Notes: generated by a model not told the origin, from the letters alone. 64,000 nucleotides of DNA from Haliotis asinina (GCF_037392515.1 NC_090282.1:34151054-34215053), one strand, 5' to 3'. Counted from the first letter of the stretch, positions 30,600-41,340 are shown. A program made the numbers and translations.

Positions 30600-32750
30600 A
30601 CAGTTTCTAAAACGTTTTCTGTTGTTTTTTCGCAGCGAAATGTTTCATAAAAACATTTTGATAATGTCTTTAAAAAGTTTTTTAACCTAATTTTGAAACG
30701 TTGTGAAAACGTTTGAACTAACGTTATTAAAACTTTATCGAGAAACAAAATCTTAACTACTACACACAAACATTTAAGAAACGTTAATAAAACGTTGGCG
30801 AAGGTTTATCTAAAGTTTCAGTGAAACCAAATCACAACGTTATTAAACTGACAGTAAAAAACATGTTGAGGTTAAATTTTCCTGATGAGAATTCCCCGTT
30901 CACCGCAGGAATGTACATTAACTTCAATATATTGGGTATGAAATCCCAACTGTACAAAATATTTGTGAGAAAAACCTGAAAGTGTTGTGAGCATTTTGTC
31001 AAGTGGAACAGTATGTTCATTAGTATCACTTATTTTTGTACATGTAACTATAGTATTTACTATATATCTAACATTGTATTGTAAGCATAATCCGCCTTTT
31101 ACAGCTGTGCGCCGTCTCTGCACGGGCAGTTTGCTATCTCGTGTCAGCTCCCAGGAATGTTCCCAGAAACTTTATCAGGTACACAACAGAACCCGGGCAT
31201 TCAAAATCGAATTCTATACATAGCAGGTGGGAACATTCGCTCGCTACTGGATGTAGAAGACTGTACATGTGACAAGACGTCATTTTTCTAAAAAGAGGTT
31301 CGTCCTTAGTTTGTAACTGTACGTATTCCTATGATGTTTTCTCAACGTATATGAAATAGATATTTTTGGTGACATAAAAACTTTGTGACGTAATGTTAGA
31401 AAGAGTGTTTACTACATGGGCATCAATGTACACAAGATCAAAATCAATAGTACAAGCAAAATGAGGTTTGCAGAATGGAAAAATTAATTAATGCACATTC
31501 ATATTCAACAATGGCACAGTATATCTGTGTTTGCAAATAATCCAAAGTAGAGTGCATAGTGATATCAATTAAATTACAAAGAAGCGTCGACTATTACCTT
31601 ACCTATAATATTAGCATTTATTAAATTACCAAAGCGTACACATGTTTTCAAATATAGGAATCTTCCCGTGTCTTCTGCCCCATATCCAAATATTCAGACA
31701 CTCTTGAAGGTCCCGGGTGGTCAGGCTCGCTGACTTGGTTGACACATGTCATCGGTTACCAATTGCGCAAATCGATGCTCATGTTGTTGGTCACTGGATT
31801 GTCTGGTCCAGACTCGATTATTTACAGACCGCCACCATATAGCTGCAATATTGCTGGGTGCGACGTAAAACTAAACTCACTCACTTACTCACTCATATTG
31901 GCGAGACAGCAAATAGGGGAATAATGTTACATTCGAGTCTGTGACTCCAGTTCCTTATTTTCTAGCATAAACAGTTCGTCATATCCTTAACAATCATCCC
32001 ATGATTCCTCACAACAAATTCCTCACTAACTTCATAAGTAAATATACTCTGCGATTTTTAAACAAAAGGTTGAGATGTGTCATGAAGAAATACCATTAAG
32101 CAAAAGTTCCTCCTGCCATTAAAAGACAACTTCTCATTTTTAACTTGGATCAAATGTAAGAAATACACAATATTCACTTCCGTAAAACTAAGTTGAGCAC
32201 TACTTCGTTATGTAGTGCTCATATTTTGGGAACGTATCATGCAATATAATCAGATGAAATCACCTGCACAATTTTACAAATTGTTTTTATTTGGTTTGTA
32301 ATAAATTAATCCCTATTGTATGTGATTAATTGTCTACTGAGGTTTGTCTATCTGATTTAGTTTGTAAGTTTTCGACAAATACTGGTGGGAATTTGAACTC
32401 GTCAGCATAGTTTCACGATACAGAAACATTAAAAACAGTAATTTAGCATTATCAACAGTGAAGTGACGGTAAGAATATGTATTGAATTTGTTTGTGTTTA
32501 TTTCAGAAGTCAGCACAGATGCAAAAAGAGTCCGACGACAAAGATGACTTATTATTTTCCATAATTACGTATTGTTGAAATGAAGTAGTCTTTGAAACAT
32601 ATTATTGTTTTGTTTTCATTTTCACTAATAATTACGGATGACATGATCAACAAATTTACTTAAAGTTTTAAGAAGATTTCCAATGTTTCGTCAAAACGTT
32701 TTTAAAACGTTAAAAAAAACTCCGCAAAATTTTAAAACGTTTTCTATGTT
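30600..32750. other. Region bounded by AACGTT-rich segments, possible non-autonomous element
   Basis: 30600-30850 and 32640-32750 are both crowded with AAAACGTT and AACGTT palindromes in AT-rich context. Between them lie unremarkable AT-rich DNA and a SINE at 31706. The ends read as only weakly inverted copies, so a DNA transposon is a guess. Confidence 0.3.
31706..31896 (+). mobile_element. SINE copy, 5' truncated
   Basis: From GAAGGTCCCGGGTGGTCAGG to GACGTAAAACTAAACTC and an ACTC tail. It is highly similar to the copy at 9057-9326 but lacks the segment after GTCCCGG. Confidence 0.85.
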
Positions 32751-34462
32751 AGCTGGAGAGTAGTCAGCATGCCCCGCAAACAACAGAAAAACTGAGAATG
32801 CCTGGGATGAAATCGGTCGACGTGAGTACACACGTCACCCATTACCAGTCCAGTCAAGTGTTTATTTGCAGTACGAAGGCCTCAATGCAAAATATATACA
32901 GTTGTATTTGCAAAAGATAGATTGCAGCATCGCTTTAGGTTTAGTATTTAATTTAATTCGTAGCGTGCTATATAATGTACAAATGAATAAAGATGGTACT
33001 CGTCTTCAGTAGCTAAATTAATGCATGGACATAAAAGTTTGCCATGGATTTATCTATTCCTAGTCATCAGGGATGAACCCGGTTGACTCGTGTACACACG
33101 TCACTCACCACTGGTAGATCTACAAGGACTCCGCAGAGGTCTAGTAGAGGAATGCAATTCTGCAAGCTTCCTTTATGAACTTGATTAGGAGCATAAGAAC
33201 AAGGTACACCGATGTCTTTGACGCGCGTGGATGGTATACTAGATACTGAATCAATGAGTGCTTCTTGTTTGTCATTTTCAATTTGGTGTTTGGTCTATAT
33301 CACTGGTGTTTCCAAGCGCTGTCGTGTATGCCACTATATGTCACGTTTGTCAACACATTGTGATGACACTCCCACTCTTGTTATTTCTGAGAAACGTGTA
33401 TTTACATGAGCTACACACCATTCAACCCTTGATAAGTGACGATTCATGCATACCGCATGTTGCTCAATTCCACAACATCTGTTTCTGTCATGACCCGGCT
33501 TCCGGTTTTTATGGCATCAGTTCAGTTCAGTGTAATAATTCGTTACGTTGCTATTGATCTTTAAGAGGCCCGTCCTTGTGAATGTGGAATGTCAGCCATG
33601 ACAATTGCTGTGAGCATTCTCCTTCGTCAGAACGTTATTACACGGGTCCATGAAACCCGAGAGGTCACATGAAGACCTGTGTATTATGTAATGTGGTCTT
33701 TGATGGCGGGCATCGTGTTCACGTATTTCCCGTTGAAATTCTAAACATGGCATCTGTGCATGTTAAATACGCGTATAATTGACCTTTCAAGATAATTAAA
33801 TTACATTCCAAACAGATTTTAACATAAGAGGGGGCGAATAGTGGGTCGGACGCAATCTCTTTTATTTAAGATGCCAAATTTTAATACTTTCTAAAGACAA
33901 TTCCGAAACAAACGACGATGTCGGCGACCTAAATTAGGAATCCTCGCACAGGGCTAAGTTACAAATGACACGCTGTTCTTTTGACGTGTCTGAGCCTCTA
34001 CGTTAAAACGAACGTTATCAGAAAAAACAGCTGATAAACAGTTTGTTGACGGTTTTTCAGGTTAAATATCTTCTTCTTTTATAATACACCTGTGATTAAC
34101 GTAAATCATATGGACCAATATGAACGTCTCATTTCTACCAACGTACGTTTAGATCTCTACAACTAATCATGGACTGCAGGCTTCCTTAAACATTGTGCAT
34201 GATTACTCGTGCCTGTGGAGACCGTGCTACAACCCGGCTAAGAGTTGTGTTCTTGTGTTCAAGGAGCGGAGGGAAATATACGAATGAACCTTACTGTAAA
34301 ATGAATGACATTCACGTGTTTGTAAAACAAATAGTACAATCTATTCAGGATCATAAGTTCATGCCGTAACACAAAGTGAGAGAACGAGTCGAGCCTGTTG
34401 TTCTGCTAGAAGTATAATAGCATCTCTCAAAGATGGGTTCAATCCATAGTTTGTGCTAAGAC
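32751..34462. other. Intergenic stretch
   Basis: No gene recognised. Two similar segments (near 32815-32850 and 33080-33115) share GTGTACACACGTCAC-like sequence followed by ACCA(T)TACCAGT or ACCACTGGT, a possible old local duplication. Confidence 0.4.
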
Positions 34463-35068
34463 ATGGCAACGTATTACCTTATAATTAGCAAGTGCCCTTT
34501 TTCATGCAAACTGTGGGATAACACCGCAAGGTTGCAAACATACTTTGCAAGAATGATTCAAGCATTCCATGTGCGATATCCAACTGATGCTACCATACAG
34601 ACTCTAGGACTCTGCAGCATCGAGGTCACGACTGGCAAAAAGGTACTGAATAAAGCAGAGTTTGCCAGAGAGACGTCAGTATAGAGACAGCAGTTTCCAT
34701 GCGGCCCGACTTACGTGAGCTTTCAGTTTGATCAGTACAGCAGGCCTGGTGAAGCTGGAGATACTACCGGTCAGTGCTGGACTCTTATGTGTGATGAAGA
34801 GACAGATGATACTGTACAGCATTAGTTGTTGTACTGCAATAAACTGTTTAGCCACAGAAATAACATGTATGAACGATTGTTCGATATCTTGCCACTAGAG
34901 ACATACACCAATCTGGAGAGCAGCACTGATGACATGAGGGTTATTACTCTACGTGGTGGCATCACCCCTACCATAGACAACATTGACATCCGCATGTGGG
35001 CCCAATTCATTGACATTGTAGCCAGGAGCATTAGTTCGTGGAACCTACAGAGCAGGATTTACCTATGA
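34463..35068 (+). pseudogene. Unrecognised broken coding frame
   Basis: A single reading phase of about 200 codons shows protein-like composition but is interrupted about twice. It starts MATYYLIISKCPFSCKLW and ends with a segment containing VITLRGGITPTIDNIDIRMW. I do not recognise the family, and foreign (including viral) origin cannot be excluded. A poly(A)-signal-like AATAAA lies at about 35211, which would suit a processed copy or a last exon. Confidence 0.45.
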
Positions 35069-35221
35069 TTCGTATTTCATTCAGGTACGCCCCAATATAA
35101 TATACATGCATACGCTTAATTTTCTTCCCACTATTAAATGCGTTGTACATAATCATGTATTTTGTATTCATGTCATAATTCACTGTACTCTGCAAAATTA
35201 CTGCAGGAAATAAAGAAAATT

Positions 35222-35300
35222 CATTGATTCATCGATTCATTCATTCATCCATCCACTCATTCATTCATTCATTTATCCATCCACCCATTCATTCATTCTG
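35222..35300. repeat. ATTC/ATCC microsatellite
   Basis: ATTC tetramers mixed with ATCC and CACC variants. Confidence 0.85.
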
Positions 35301-35524
35301 TGCTGAATATTGTGTAACGCAGATTTTTTTGTTTTGGAGCATCTCTCCAAGGCAACATCTGGACAGGAACAACCAACTTTAAGAATCGGTGCGATAGTGT
35401 TTATTATATCACACAGTTACAAAAGAAAATCCAGGTAATTAGCACCAGTGTGTAAGTAAACCTGAATGTCTGTGACCGCAGTGAGCTCCAACGTGTCTAG
35501 TTTAGTTCTCCTAAACTTTCCAAC

Positions 35525-35665
35525 GTCAAGTGAGAGAGTGAGTGAGTGAGTGAGTGAGTACGGTTTTACGCCGCCCTCTGCAATATTAGGTAGGGGGCAC
35601 CAGAAATGGACATCAGACGCTGTATCCATACGGGGAATCGAACCCGTGTCTTCAGCAGCGTGATA
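35525..35665 (-). mobile_element. tRNA-derived SINE copy, head truncated
   Basis: The GTGAGTGAGTGAGTACGG tail with TTTTACGCCGCCCTCTGC, then a B box in GGGTTCGATTCC on the minus strand. The A-box part is missing. Confidence 0.75.
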
Positions 35666-36198
35666 TGTCATACATTCATCAATGTGCAGATCGTGACAGT
35701 TTCACCTGACTGTCTTAAGATTTCATATACGATTAAGTGACAGTGGACAGGCCATGCGCCTTGTTTTCCATCCTACTTCGACCAAACTAATCCCCCCACT
35801 TCATAATCTTAACTTTAGATCTGTCTCCGATTACATGGTCCGAGTCTGCCCTAGGACAGTTCTGTCATCAATCAGGTCGGTGCTCTTTGTTATCCCTGAC
35901 GTTTCACATAGCAGCAGGATTTACGTTCTGTCTACATGTCCTTCGGTTTGGTATATCTAGTAAAGTGAGGCAATTAGTAGCTACATGCGCTCCCTGAATA
36001 GTTACATGTTATAGTTACACATACAATTTCCTAATACAATTAACATAAAATAATACAAGTATATTATTACATGGAATGCACAAGCGTAACGCAATCTGTT
36101 ATTTGTTATGATCAAAATACCTGAAGTGTAATACCTGGTTACAATAGGCAAAAGAGAAAGTACATCGAACAAGGGCAAGTAGAAAACATAACACTCCT

Positions 36199-36405
36199 TC
36201 AAGAGCTGTGTAGAATGAATGCAACACAATCCGTTTCTTTAACCAGGAAGGTTTGTTTACAGGAGACGAAAGGTGGTTCTTGGTATCCCGCTTTTTGCCG
36301 ATGTACCATGATAAGACAGCTATGACGAAAGGTTTCAGCAACCTCTTTCATTAAAGCAGTATAACTGTAGTAGTCAGCAGTGACTACAATAAGGCGTGGC
36401 GTAGA
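36199..36405 (-). CDS. Possible last exon of a TNF/C1q-like protein
   Basis: On the minus strand a strong acceptor (CTTTCCTCTCTCACAG) precedes an open frame of 68 codons beginning STPRLIVVTADYYSYTAL and ending with a stop at 36199. The alternating strands, the DYYSYTAL motif, and RQKAGY followed by PPF and CKQTF resemble the middle of a molluscan TNF-type jelly roll, but the frame stops before the end strands of that fold. It could be a truncated paralogue, a pseudogene exon or coincidence. No upstream exon was identified. Confidence 0.3.
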   Translation of the reverse strand, partial: STPRLIVVTADYYSYTALMKEVAETFRHSCLIMVHRQKAGYQEPPFVSCKQTFLVKETDCVAFILHSS

Positions 36406-36831
36406 CTGTGAGAGAGGAAAGACGCATGCCAGGCCGACCAGATATATACAGTTGTCCTTCAGACTTCTTTTTAGAGCTGCACACCTGGTCTCGGCTGTTG
36501 GCATTTCACGGAAGACTTGGATCCTTTATCTTACATGGTGTTAACACATTCGAGATAATATGGAGTAATAATGCTTTGATCCAATTAAATGTTCACGTAT
36601 CATAATCATCAGTAATGACATGGATACACGGAACGATAGCGACATCTCCGTATCACAAGCGTGGAAAACAGCCTGTTTGCTATCTGAATAAAACGTTCAA
36701 TATCAAAGAAAGAATCCCCATGAGTTGCAAGGGAACTTAGCATTGTCCATTAAGCACAACAGTAGTAATAGAACTGAATATATCGTCCCCAGCGTATGTC
36801 AAATGTGTCGTCGATCATACATATAGGATTA

Positions 36832-37665
36832 CTACAACGCAGCCATCTTGAAGTTTACTTCCAGCTCATCAATGTCCATCCGCTTGTGACAGTCCTTCTG
36901 AAGCATGTCTTTGATACAGTCGGCGATAGCCCTGTTTTCCACAGCCCAGTCCACCCTCCGTCTGATGGTCTTGTTGGACGCTTGGTAGAAAGGGGTGTCG
37001 TCGTCGACGGTCGCAATCAGGGTTTCACCGTCGGAATCTTCCATCATTTCTTCAGCGTACATGGCATAGAACACCACACCAAGGGAGAATATGTCACACG
37101 CCTCAGTGTAATGTGCGGTCAGGACTTCTGGGGCGATGTAATACATTGTGCCACAGCCTGTCTGGAGGTAGTAGGTTTCGTCGTAATAGGAGTCCGCCTC
37201 ACTCCCGTTGTAACGAGCCAAGCCAAAATCAGACAACTTACAGATTGGTCTTCCTCCTTTTCGAGTATGCAGCAAGATGTTGTCCGGTTTGACATCCCTG
37301 TGGACGATGTCGTGATGGTGAAGATGTTTTAAACCTTTGATCATGTCTTGCATGAAACTGAGACGACGTCTGTTTGAAACTCTGTGTTCTGTCATGTAGT
37401 CGTTAAGTGTCCCGCTGTTGCAGTAATCCAAGACCAGATACATGTTCCTGTTTGAGAAGAAATGGTCGACCAATGAGACAACAAACCTACACCTCGGTAA
37501 AGACTTTTGGGAGTCAAGTTCCCTGTCTACATTATTGTCTGTTAGGGAGATTCGCTTCACTGCAAAGTACCGTCCGCGTCCATTCCTTTTAGCCTTGAAC
37601 ACGGTCCCGAATGATCCGCTACCAAGTTCCTCATAGAAGGTATAGTCTCCCACAGTATAAGGCAT
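36832..37665 (-). CDS. Single-exon serine/threonine protein kinase
   Basis: A 277-residue protein that is all kinase domain. It has a glycine loop GSGSFG (15-20), the ATP-anchoring lysine K37 in FAVKRI, E49 as likely helix-C glutamate, HRDVKPDN (122-129) with catalytic D124, DFG (146-148), APE (178-180) and DIFSLGV (191-197). All catalytic residues are present, so it should phosphorylate Ser/Thr. It has no membrane segment or accessory domain and is probably cytosolic or nuclear. The overall look is closest to the PDIK1L/STK35 group known to be expanded in molluscs, but I could not test this. It has no introns. Partial copies at 30314-30590 and 52291-52746 show a local family. A Polinton begins 264 bases upstream of the start codon. 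Confidence 0.92.
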   Translation of the reverse strand: MPYTVGDYTFYEELGSGSFGTVFKAKRNGRGRYFAVKRISLTDNNVDRELDSQKSLPRCRFVVSLVDHFFSNRNMYLVLDYCNSGTLNDYMTEHRVSNRRRLSFMQDMIKGLKHLHHHDIVHRDVKPDNILLHTRKGGRPICKLSDFGLARYNGSEADSYYDETYYLQTGCGTMYYIAPEVLTAHYTEACDIFSLGVVFYAMYAEEMMEDSDGETLIATVDDDTPFYQASNKTIRRRVDWAVENRAIADCIKDMLQKDCHKRMDIDELEVNFKMAAL

Positions 37666-37734
37666 CTTTTTTCACTCGAGTAACGCCTCTCTGCGAGCAA
37701 ACAGAATATCCGCGCCAGGCTGACACCGTGAGAC

Positions 37735-37780
37735 GTTTTATATGTGCACTGCACGCTGCCAAGTCATCTCCTATTTATAG
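37735..37780 (-). promoter_or_regulatory. Kinase promoter: two TATA-like boxes
   Basis: On the minus strand CTATAAATAG (37771-37780) lies about 106 bases, and CATATAAAAC (37735-37744) about 70 bases, before the start codon. The interval around CTATAAATAG is conserved in the detached copy at 56775-56925 (same TATA box), which suggests it is the functional one. Which box is used is inference. Confidence 0.55.
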
Positions 37781-37928
37781 CATGGCTGGACTTCCCAGTT
37801 TTCTCTCTCAGCGTATATTTCGACTGATGACGCGAATGGACCAGATACATTTAAACACTATGTCATTCTACTTTCATACTGCTAATACTTTTTTCGTCGG
37901 TCTGTTTCGAAACTTCTATAATACCATA

Positions 37929-38308
37929 AGTAGTATATACAATGGGGGTTCTGGACCACTTTCAAGAAAAGTCTCTACAAAGCCTTATTTAGTAAATAAG
38001 GCTTTGGTTGGGACCTTAGCTCTTGCTACTATTACCCCTACTACAAAAAAGTTGGCGTGCCTATGTCACGTTTACCGTGTGTTGGTAGGAGGTAACACTG
38101 TGCCGTACGGTACGATCAATAATTCTTCTCTTACAAACCCCCTACCCGGCCCATCCCTCAAGTAGTACAAGTTAGGTTCGTCGGCTTTTATATCCACTTT
38201 ATCTATGTTGTAAGTTTTGACTGACCATATAGGATCGGTGGCCCGCTTACGGCTATCACCCTCGTGTTCCCCCGGCTGGTATAGATACCTCACTAGGGCC
38301 CTATCTGG
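37929..38308 (+). repeat. Left 380-bp terminal inverted repeat of the Polinton
   Basis: Matches the reverse complement of 51659-52038 with about two differences and no length change. It contains a palindrome with 11-base arms at 37981-38003, and its inner part is a copy of the 3' end of the integrase gene. Confidence 0.95.
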
Positions 38309-38324
38309 ATCCCACTTTTTTTTT

Positions 38325-38424
38325 AAAAAAAAGTCTCTACAACGCCTTATTTACTAACTAAGGCTTTGGTTGGGCCGCTACTATTACCCCTACTACAAAA
38401 AGTTGGCGGCCTATGTCACGTTTA
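38325..38424 (+). repeat. Inner, diverged second left terminus
   Basis: Resembles 37966-38080 of the outer terminal repeat (GTCTCTACAA, CCTTATTTACTAACTAAGG, TACTATTACCCCTACTAC, CCTATGTCACGTTTA) but with substitutions and a short deletion. It looks like the element's earlier end, now internal. Confidence 0.75.
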
Positions 38425-38439
38425 TATCAATGAAACAGT

Positions 38440-39057
38440 TTAACGTGAACCGCCTACGATCACTTTGGTGTTCGTAATAAAGGCTTGCTGGGCTTTTTGT
38501 ATCCCCTGTTCTATGTACTTTTTTTTCTCGTCCTCGCTGATAGCAGACTTACGAGACTTGGATCGAATATCTTGTTTCATTCCATTATATTTTGTGAGTT
38601 CAGAGAGGATTGAACGAAACTCCTCTTCTGAGATCTTACTATCAGAGAGTGCCGTGGAAATACGCTCACTCACTGTGTTGAGCTTTGCTTCGGCCAGAAC
38701 CCTGATCTCGTCGTGTTTCAATGCCTTACGATGCAGTCTGCGTGATACTAACTTAAGCGCCAACCCTGCCAACCCTGCCACCCCTGCCGTTATTTCAATA
38801 CCTAGCACTATAGGTGCAGCCACGATGGTAGCCAACAATCCAGCACCTGCCGCCCCTAGTCCCATGCTGGTTGCCATAAGGGTAGTGTCAGCCCCGTCCA
38901 CGATATTGAAAGCTCTATTGTACTTCTTACATAGTGCTTTCCGCGTGTCACGGTCTTGTTCTAGTTGACGTTTCACATCACATAACTGCCTCAAGCGGAA
39001 CCCATCTACGGTTTCCAGCGTCTTCGCTACTTCCTCTACGACTGGGTACAGACCCAT
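38440..39057 (-). CDS. Polinton gene of unknown function, membrane-active type
   Basis: About 205 residues with helical flanks and a Gly/Ala-rich hydrophobic centre. This pattern suggests a membrane-interacting virion or lytic peptide, but the function is unassigned. Confidence 0.6.
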   Translation of the reverse strand: MGLYPVVEEVAKTLETVDGFRLRQLCDVKRQLEQDRDTRKALCKKYNRAFNIVDGADTTLMATSMGLGAAGAGLLATIVAAPIVLGIEITAGVAGLAGLALKLVSRRLHRKALKHDEIRVLAEAKLNTVSERISTALSDSKISEEEFRSILSELTKYNGMKQDIRSKSRKSAISEDEKKKYIEQGIQKAQQAFITNTKVIVGGSR

Positions 39058-39058
39058 C

Positions 39059-39745
39059 CTATAATATATATTTTGAAAGATATTTTAATTGGGTTTCAGT
39101 TAAAAGTCTATTAATGAATTTGAAGTCTACAAGATCTAGACTTCTACTCATGGTAATAGGTGAGAGGCTAATAGAATTTCCTGTTGTAATAGAAACCCCA
39201 CTGAGGCTTATTAAGCGGTTTATAGAACCCGTGGTATCCTGTTGTATAACAATACGACAATATTTGCGTAAGTGTTCGGTTTGCCAGTGTATTGACACCC
39301 CGGGTAAAATTTGGTGTCCTCTTGGGGTGTTTTCCTTGTCTAAATAAAAGAAGACTTCTATGATGAGTGTGAAAGGGGAGAATATTCTATCAAGATATAT
39401 ACTATAATCATTATTGCTAAATGTTAATTTATTTTTTGCTCTAGACTTTAACCTATTTTTTTCGATATTCATAATTATCATGTATAATTCCTTCTCCGGA
39501 ATGAAATCCCCGGCCCAGATACCGTTGTTCCTAATCTTAGAGACCAACTCCTCTTTTAATGTGATATAAGGTGAGGTGGGTGTTAAGTTGAGCAGCCATT
39601 TGGGCTCTTTAAAATCTGATAACGACATCCGTCTGTACACGTTGTCTTTGAAGTGCAGGATATATAAGGCGTCTTCCTCACCAGGCTGATCGAATCCCTC
39701 CGTATCTCCTAGGTCGTTAAGCGTAGTGTTGGGATGACTGGTCAT
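39059..39745 (-). CDS. Polinton gene, related to its neighbour; unknown function
   Basis: About 228 residues. The N-terminal DLGDTEGFDQPG is nearly repeated in the adjacent upstream gene (DLGDTRGFDAPG), and the rest aligns loosely. The two look like an old tandem duplicate; a structural or attachment role is a guess. Confidence 0.6.
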   Translation of the reverse strand: MTSHPNTTLNDLGDTEGFDQPGEEDALYILHFKDNVYRRMSLSDFKEPKWLLNLTPTSPYITLKEELVSKIRNNGIWAGDFIPEKELYMIIMNIEKNRLKSRAKNKLTFSNNDYSIYLDRIFSPFTLIIEVFFYLDKENTPRGHQILPGVSIHWQTEHLRKYCRIVIQQDTTGSINRLISLSGVSITTGNSISLSPITMSRSLDLVDFKFINRLLTETQLKYLSKYIL

Positions 39746-39755
39746 TATTATACTA

Positions 39756-40661
39756 TTACGATATAATTTCCAACTGGTTTTTTGATAATAATTCAGGGGT
39801 TAACTTCATACCCAAGAAGTGTATGTTGTCAGGCAGGAAGATCTTGGTTAGTGATATCTTGTTTTCCACGATCACGTTGACCCCCTCCAGACTGGTGTCG
39901 GCTCCAACACCCACCCGCACGTAAACGTTGCAAACTTGATACTGGTGGCGTTTCACCCACCCCAGTTTGATCCCCTTCACGATCTCGACATCATTCACCG
40001 ATGGTTCCCCTAGGTAGACTTTGATGATCAGTGTTGAGTTTGCCGGTAGACTCTCTAGTATCTTGACCACGCCTTCGAATTCAGACACCAACTGCAATGC
40101 CACGTTTTGTATGGTCAGTTTACTCGATAGCATGTGGGCTGCCATAGTGTTGAGTGGGCTGACGACTACGCTACATCTCTGAGTTGGGACATAAGCCACG
40201 AGCAGGGTTCCATTGTTCACGACTTTGTTTAGGTGGTTGTCTTTGTTATCAGTAAACACGTAAGGGGAGCCGAGCCTAATATTGAGAAACCAGTCGTTAT
40301 CGGGTAACAACACCCACTTGTCATCTTCGGTGAAGACGAGCATATATGGCTTGTTTCGGGCGACGGTAGTGCTCTCAACATCGTCTAAGTCGAACAGTTT
40401 ACCCCCGAACGATGGGTATATTATCCAGTTATCACCGGTGTTGACAAGGGAGTACTTAGTGTTGACTGTTGCTCTTGTGGTATCTACTATATCACTTAGG
40501 GTTCCACCGGAGACTTCAACGCGTTTGTAAATGTTGTTTTTCAGTTGCAAGGCGTACGATTTACCATCTACTCCGGGAGCGTCGAAACCGCGCGTGTCTC
40601 CGAGGTCGGAGATCCCGATATTGACGCATTTTTTCACTCCGGGCCCTTGTGCGCTGGTCAT
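39756..40661 (-). CDS. Polinton gene, longer member of the duplicate pair
   Basis: About 301 residues, beta-rich, with the DLGDTRGFDAPG motif near its start. Its start overlaps the end of the next gene upstream by a few bases, as in compact viral operons. Confidence 0.6.
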   Translation of the reverse strand: MTSAQGPGVKKCVNIGISDLGDTRGFDAPGVDGKSYALQLKNNIYKRVEVSGGTLSDIVDTTRATVNTKYSLVNTGDNWIIYPSFGGKLFDLDDVESTTVARNKPYMLVFTEDDKWVLLPDNDWFLNIRLGSPYVFTDNKDNHLNKVVNNGTLLVAYVPTQRCSVVVSPLNTMAAHMLSSKLTIQNVALQLVSEFEGVVKILESLPANSTLIIKVYLGEPSVNDVEIVKGIKLGWVKRHQYQVCNVYVRVGVGADTSLEGVNVIVENKISLTKIFLPDNIHFLGMKLTPELLSKNQLEIIS

Positions 40662-41311
40662 TTTACATGAAGCGTTAAGCTGAGGTATCCTATATTTACA
40701 GGATTATGATTTATATCTAACACCGATATTATCAGCTCAGATATGTTGCCCTGGGTTAATCTCTTATACTGCCGTGGTGAAAACGACTCGGTTCTACCGT
40801 CGTTGTATTTCTCAGTTTTCACCGGCACTGCTCTCAGTATAGTGGAAGGGTGACCTCCTTGAATGTTGTACGTTGTGCTCACCTGACCGAGATGAATGTA
40901 CAGCTCTCGGTACGGTACTAGGTCGGGTAACTTCGTGCCTGTGACGGTTGTTGTTGGTTTTATTTCGTCAGGAGACATACCGAGTATCCTCGCTAATGGT
41001 CGGCCGAACCTCAAGGAGGTTCTTCCGTTGTTGATTAACACCACTGTGCCGTTTGAGTCGTTCATCTTGAGTTCGGCTCCCAGGGGTTTGAAGACCTCGT
41101 CGTTTAGAGAGCACACGCTGTAGTAGCTGTCAGTTATCTGGCTGCGAGCCCCACTGACGAACAGCTTATTGTTGCTGGCGTTGATGTTAGTCCATTGCGG
41201 TAGGTAGGTGATATCGCAGAGTGCGACTTCGAGTTGACCTGACGTGTTATCGATCGCGTGCGTCAGCTGAACGGCCTCACCGCTCGTTATTCCTGGAAGT
41301 GTTATGTACAT
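40658..41311 (-). CDS. Polinton minor capsid (penton) candidate
   Basis: About 217 residues, predominantly beta. RFGRPLARILGMSPDE and a later GGHPSTILRAVPV are reminiscent of the single-jelly-roll minor capsid proteins of Polintons. First gene of the leftward block. Confidence 0.55.
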   Translation of the reverse strand: MYITLPGITSGEAVQLTHAIDNTSGQLEVALCDITYLPQWTNINASNNKLFVSGARSQITDSYYSVCSLNDEVFKPLGAELKMNDSNGTVVLINNGRTSLRFGRPLARILGMSPDEIKPTTTVTGTKLPDLVPYRELYIHLGQVSTTYNIQGGHPSTILRAVPVKTEKYNDGRTESFSPRQYKRLTQGNISELIISVLDINHNPVNIGYLSLTLHVK

Positions 41312-41340
41312 ATTATAATATATAATTTATATATTATAAT

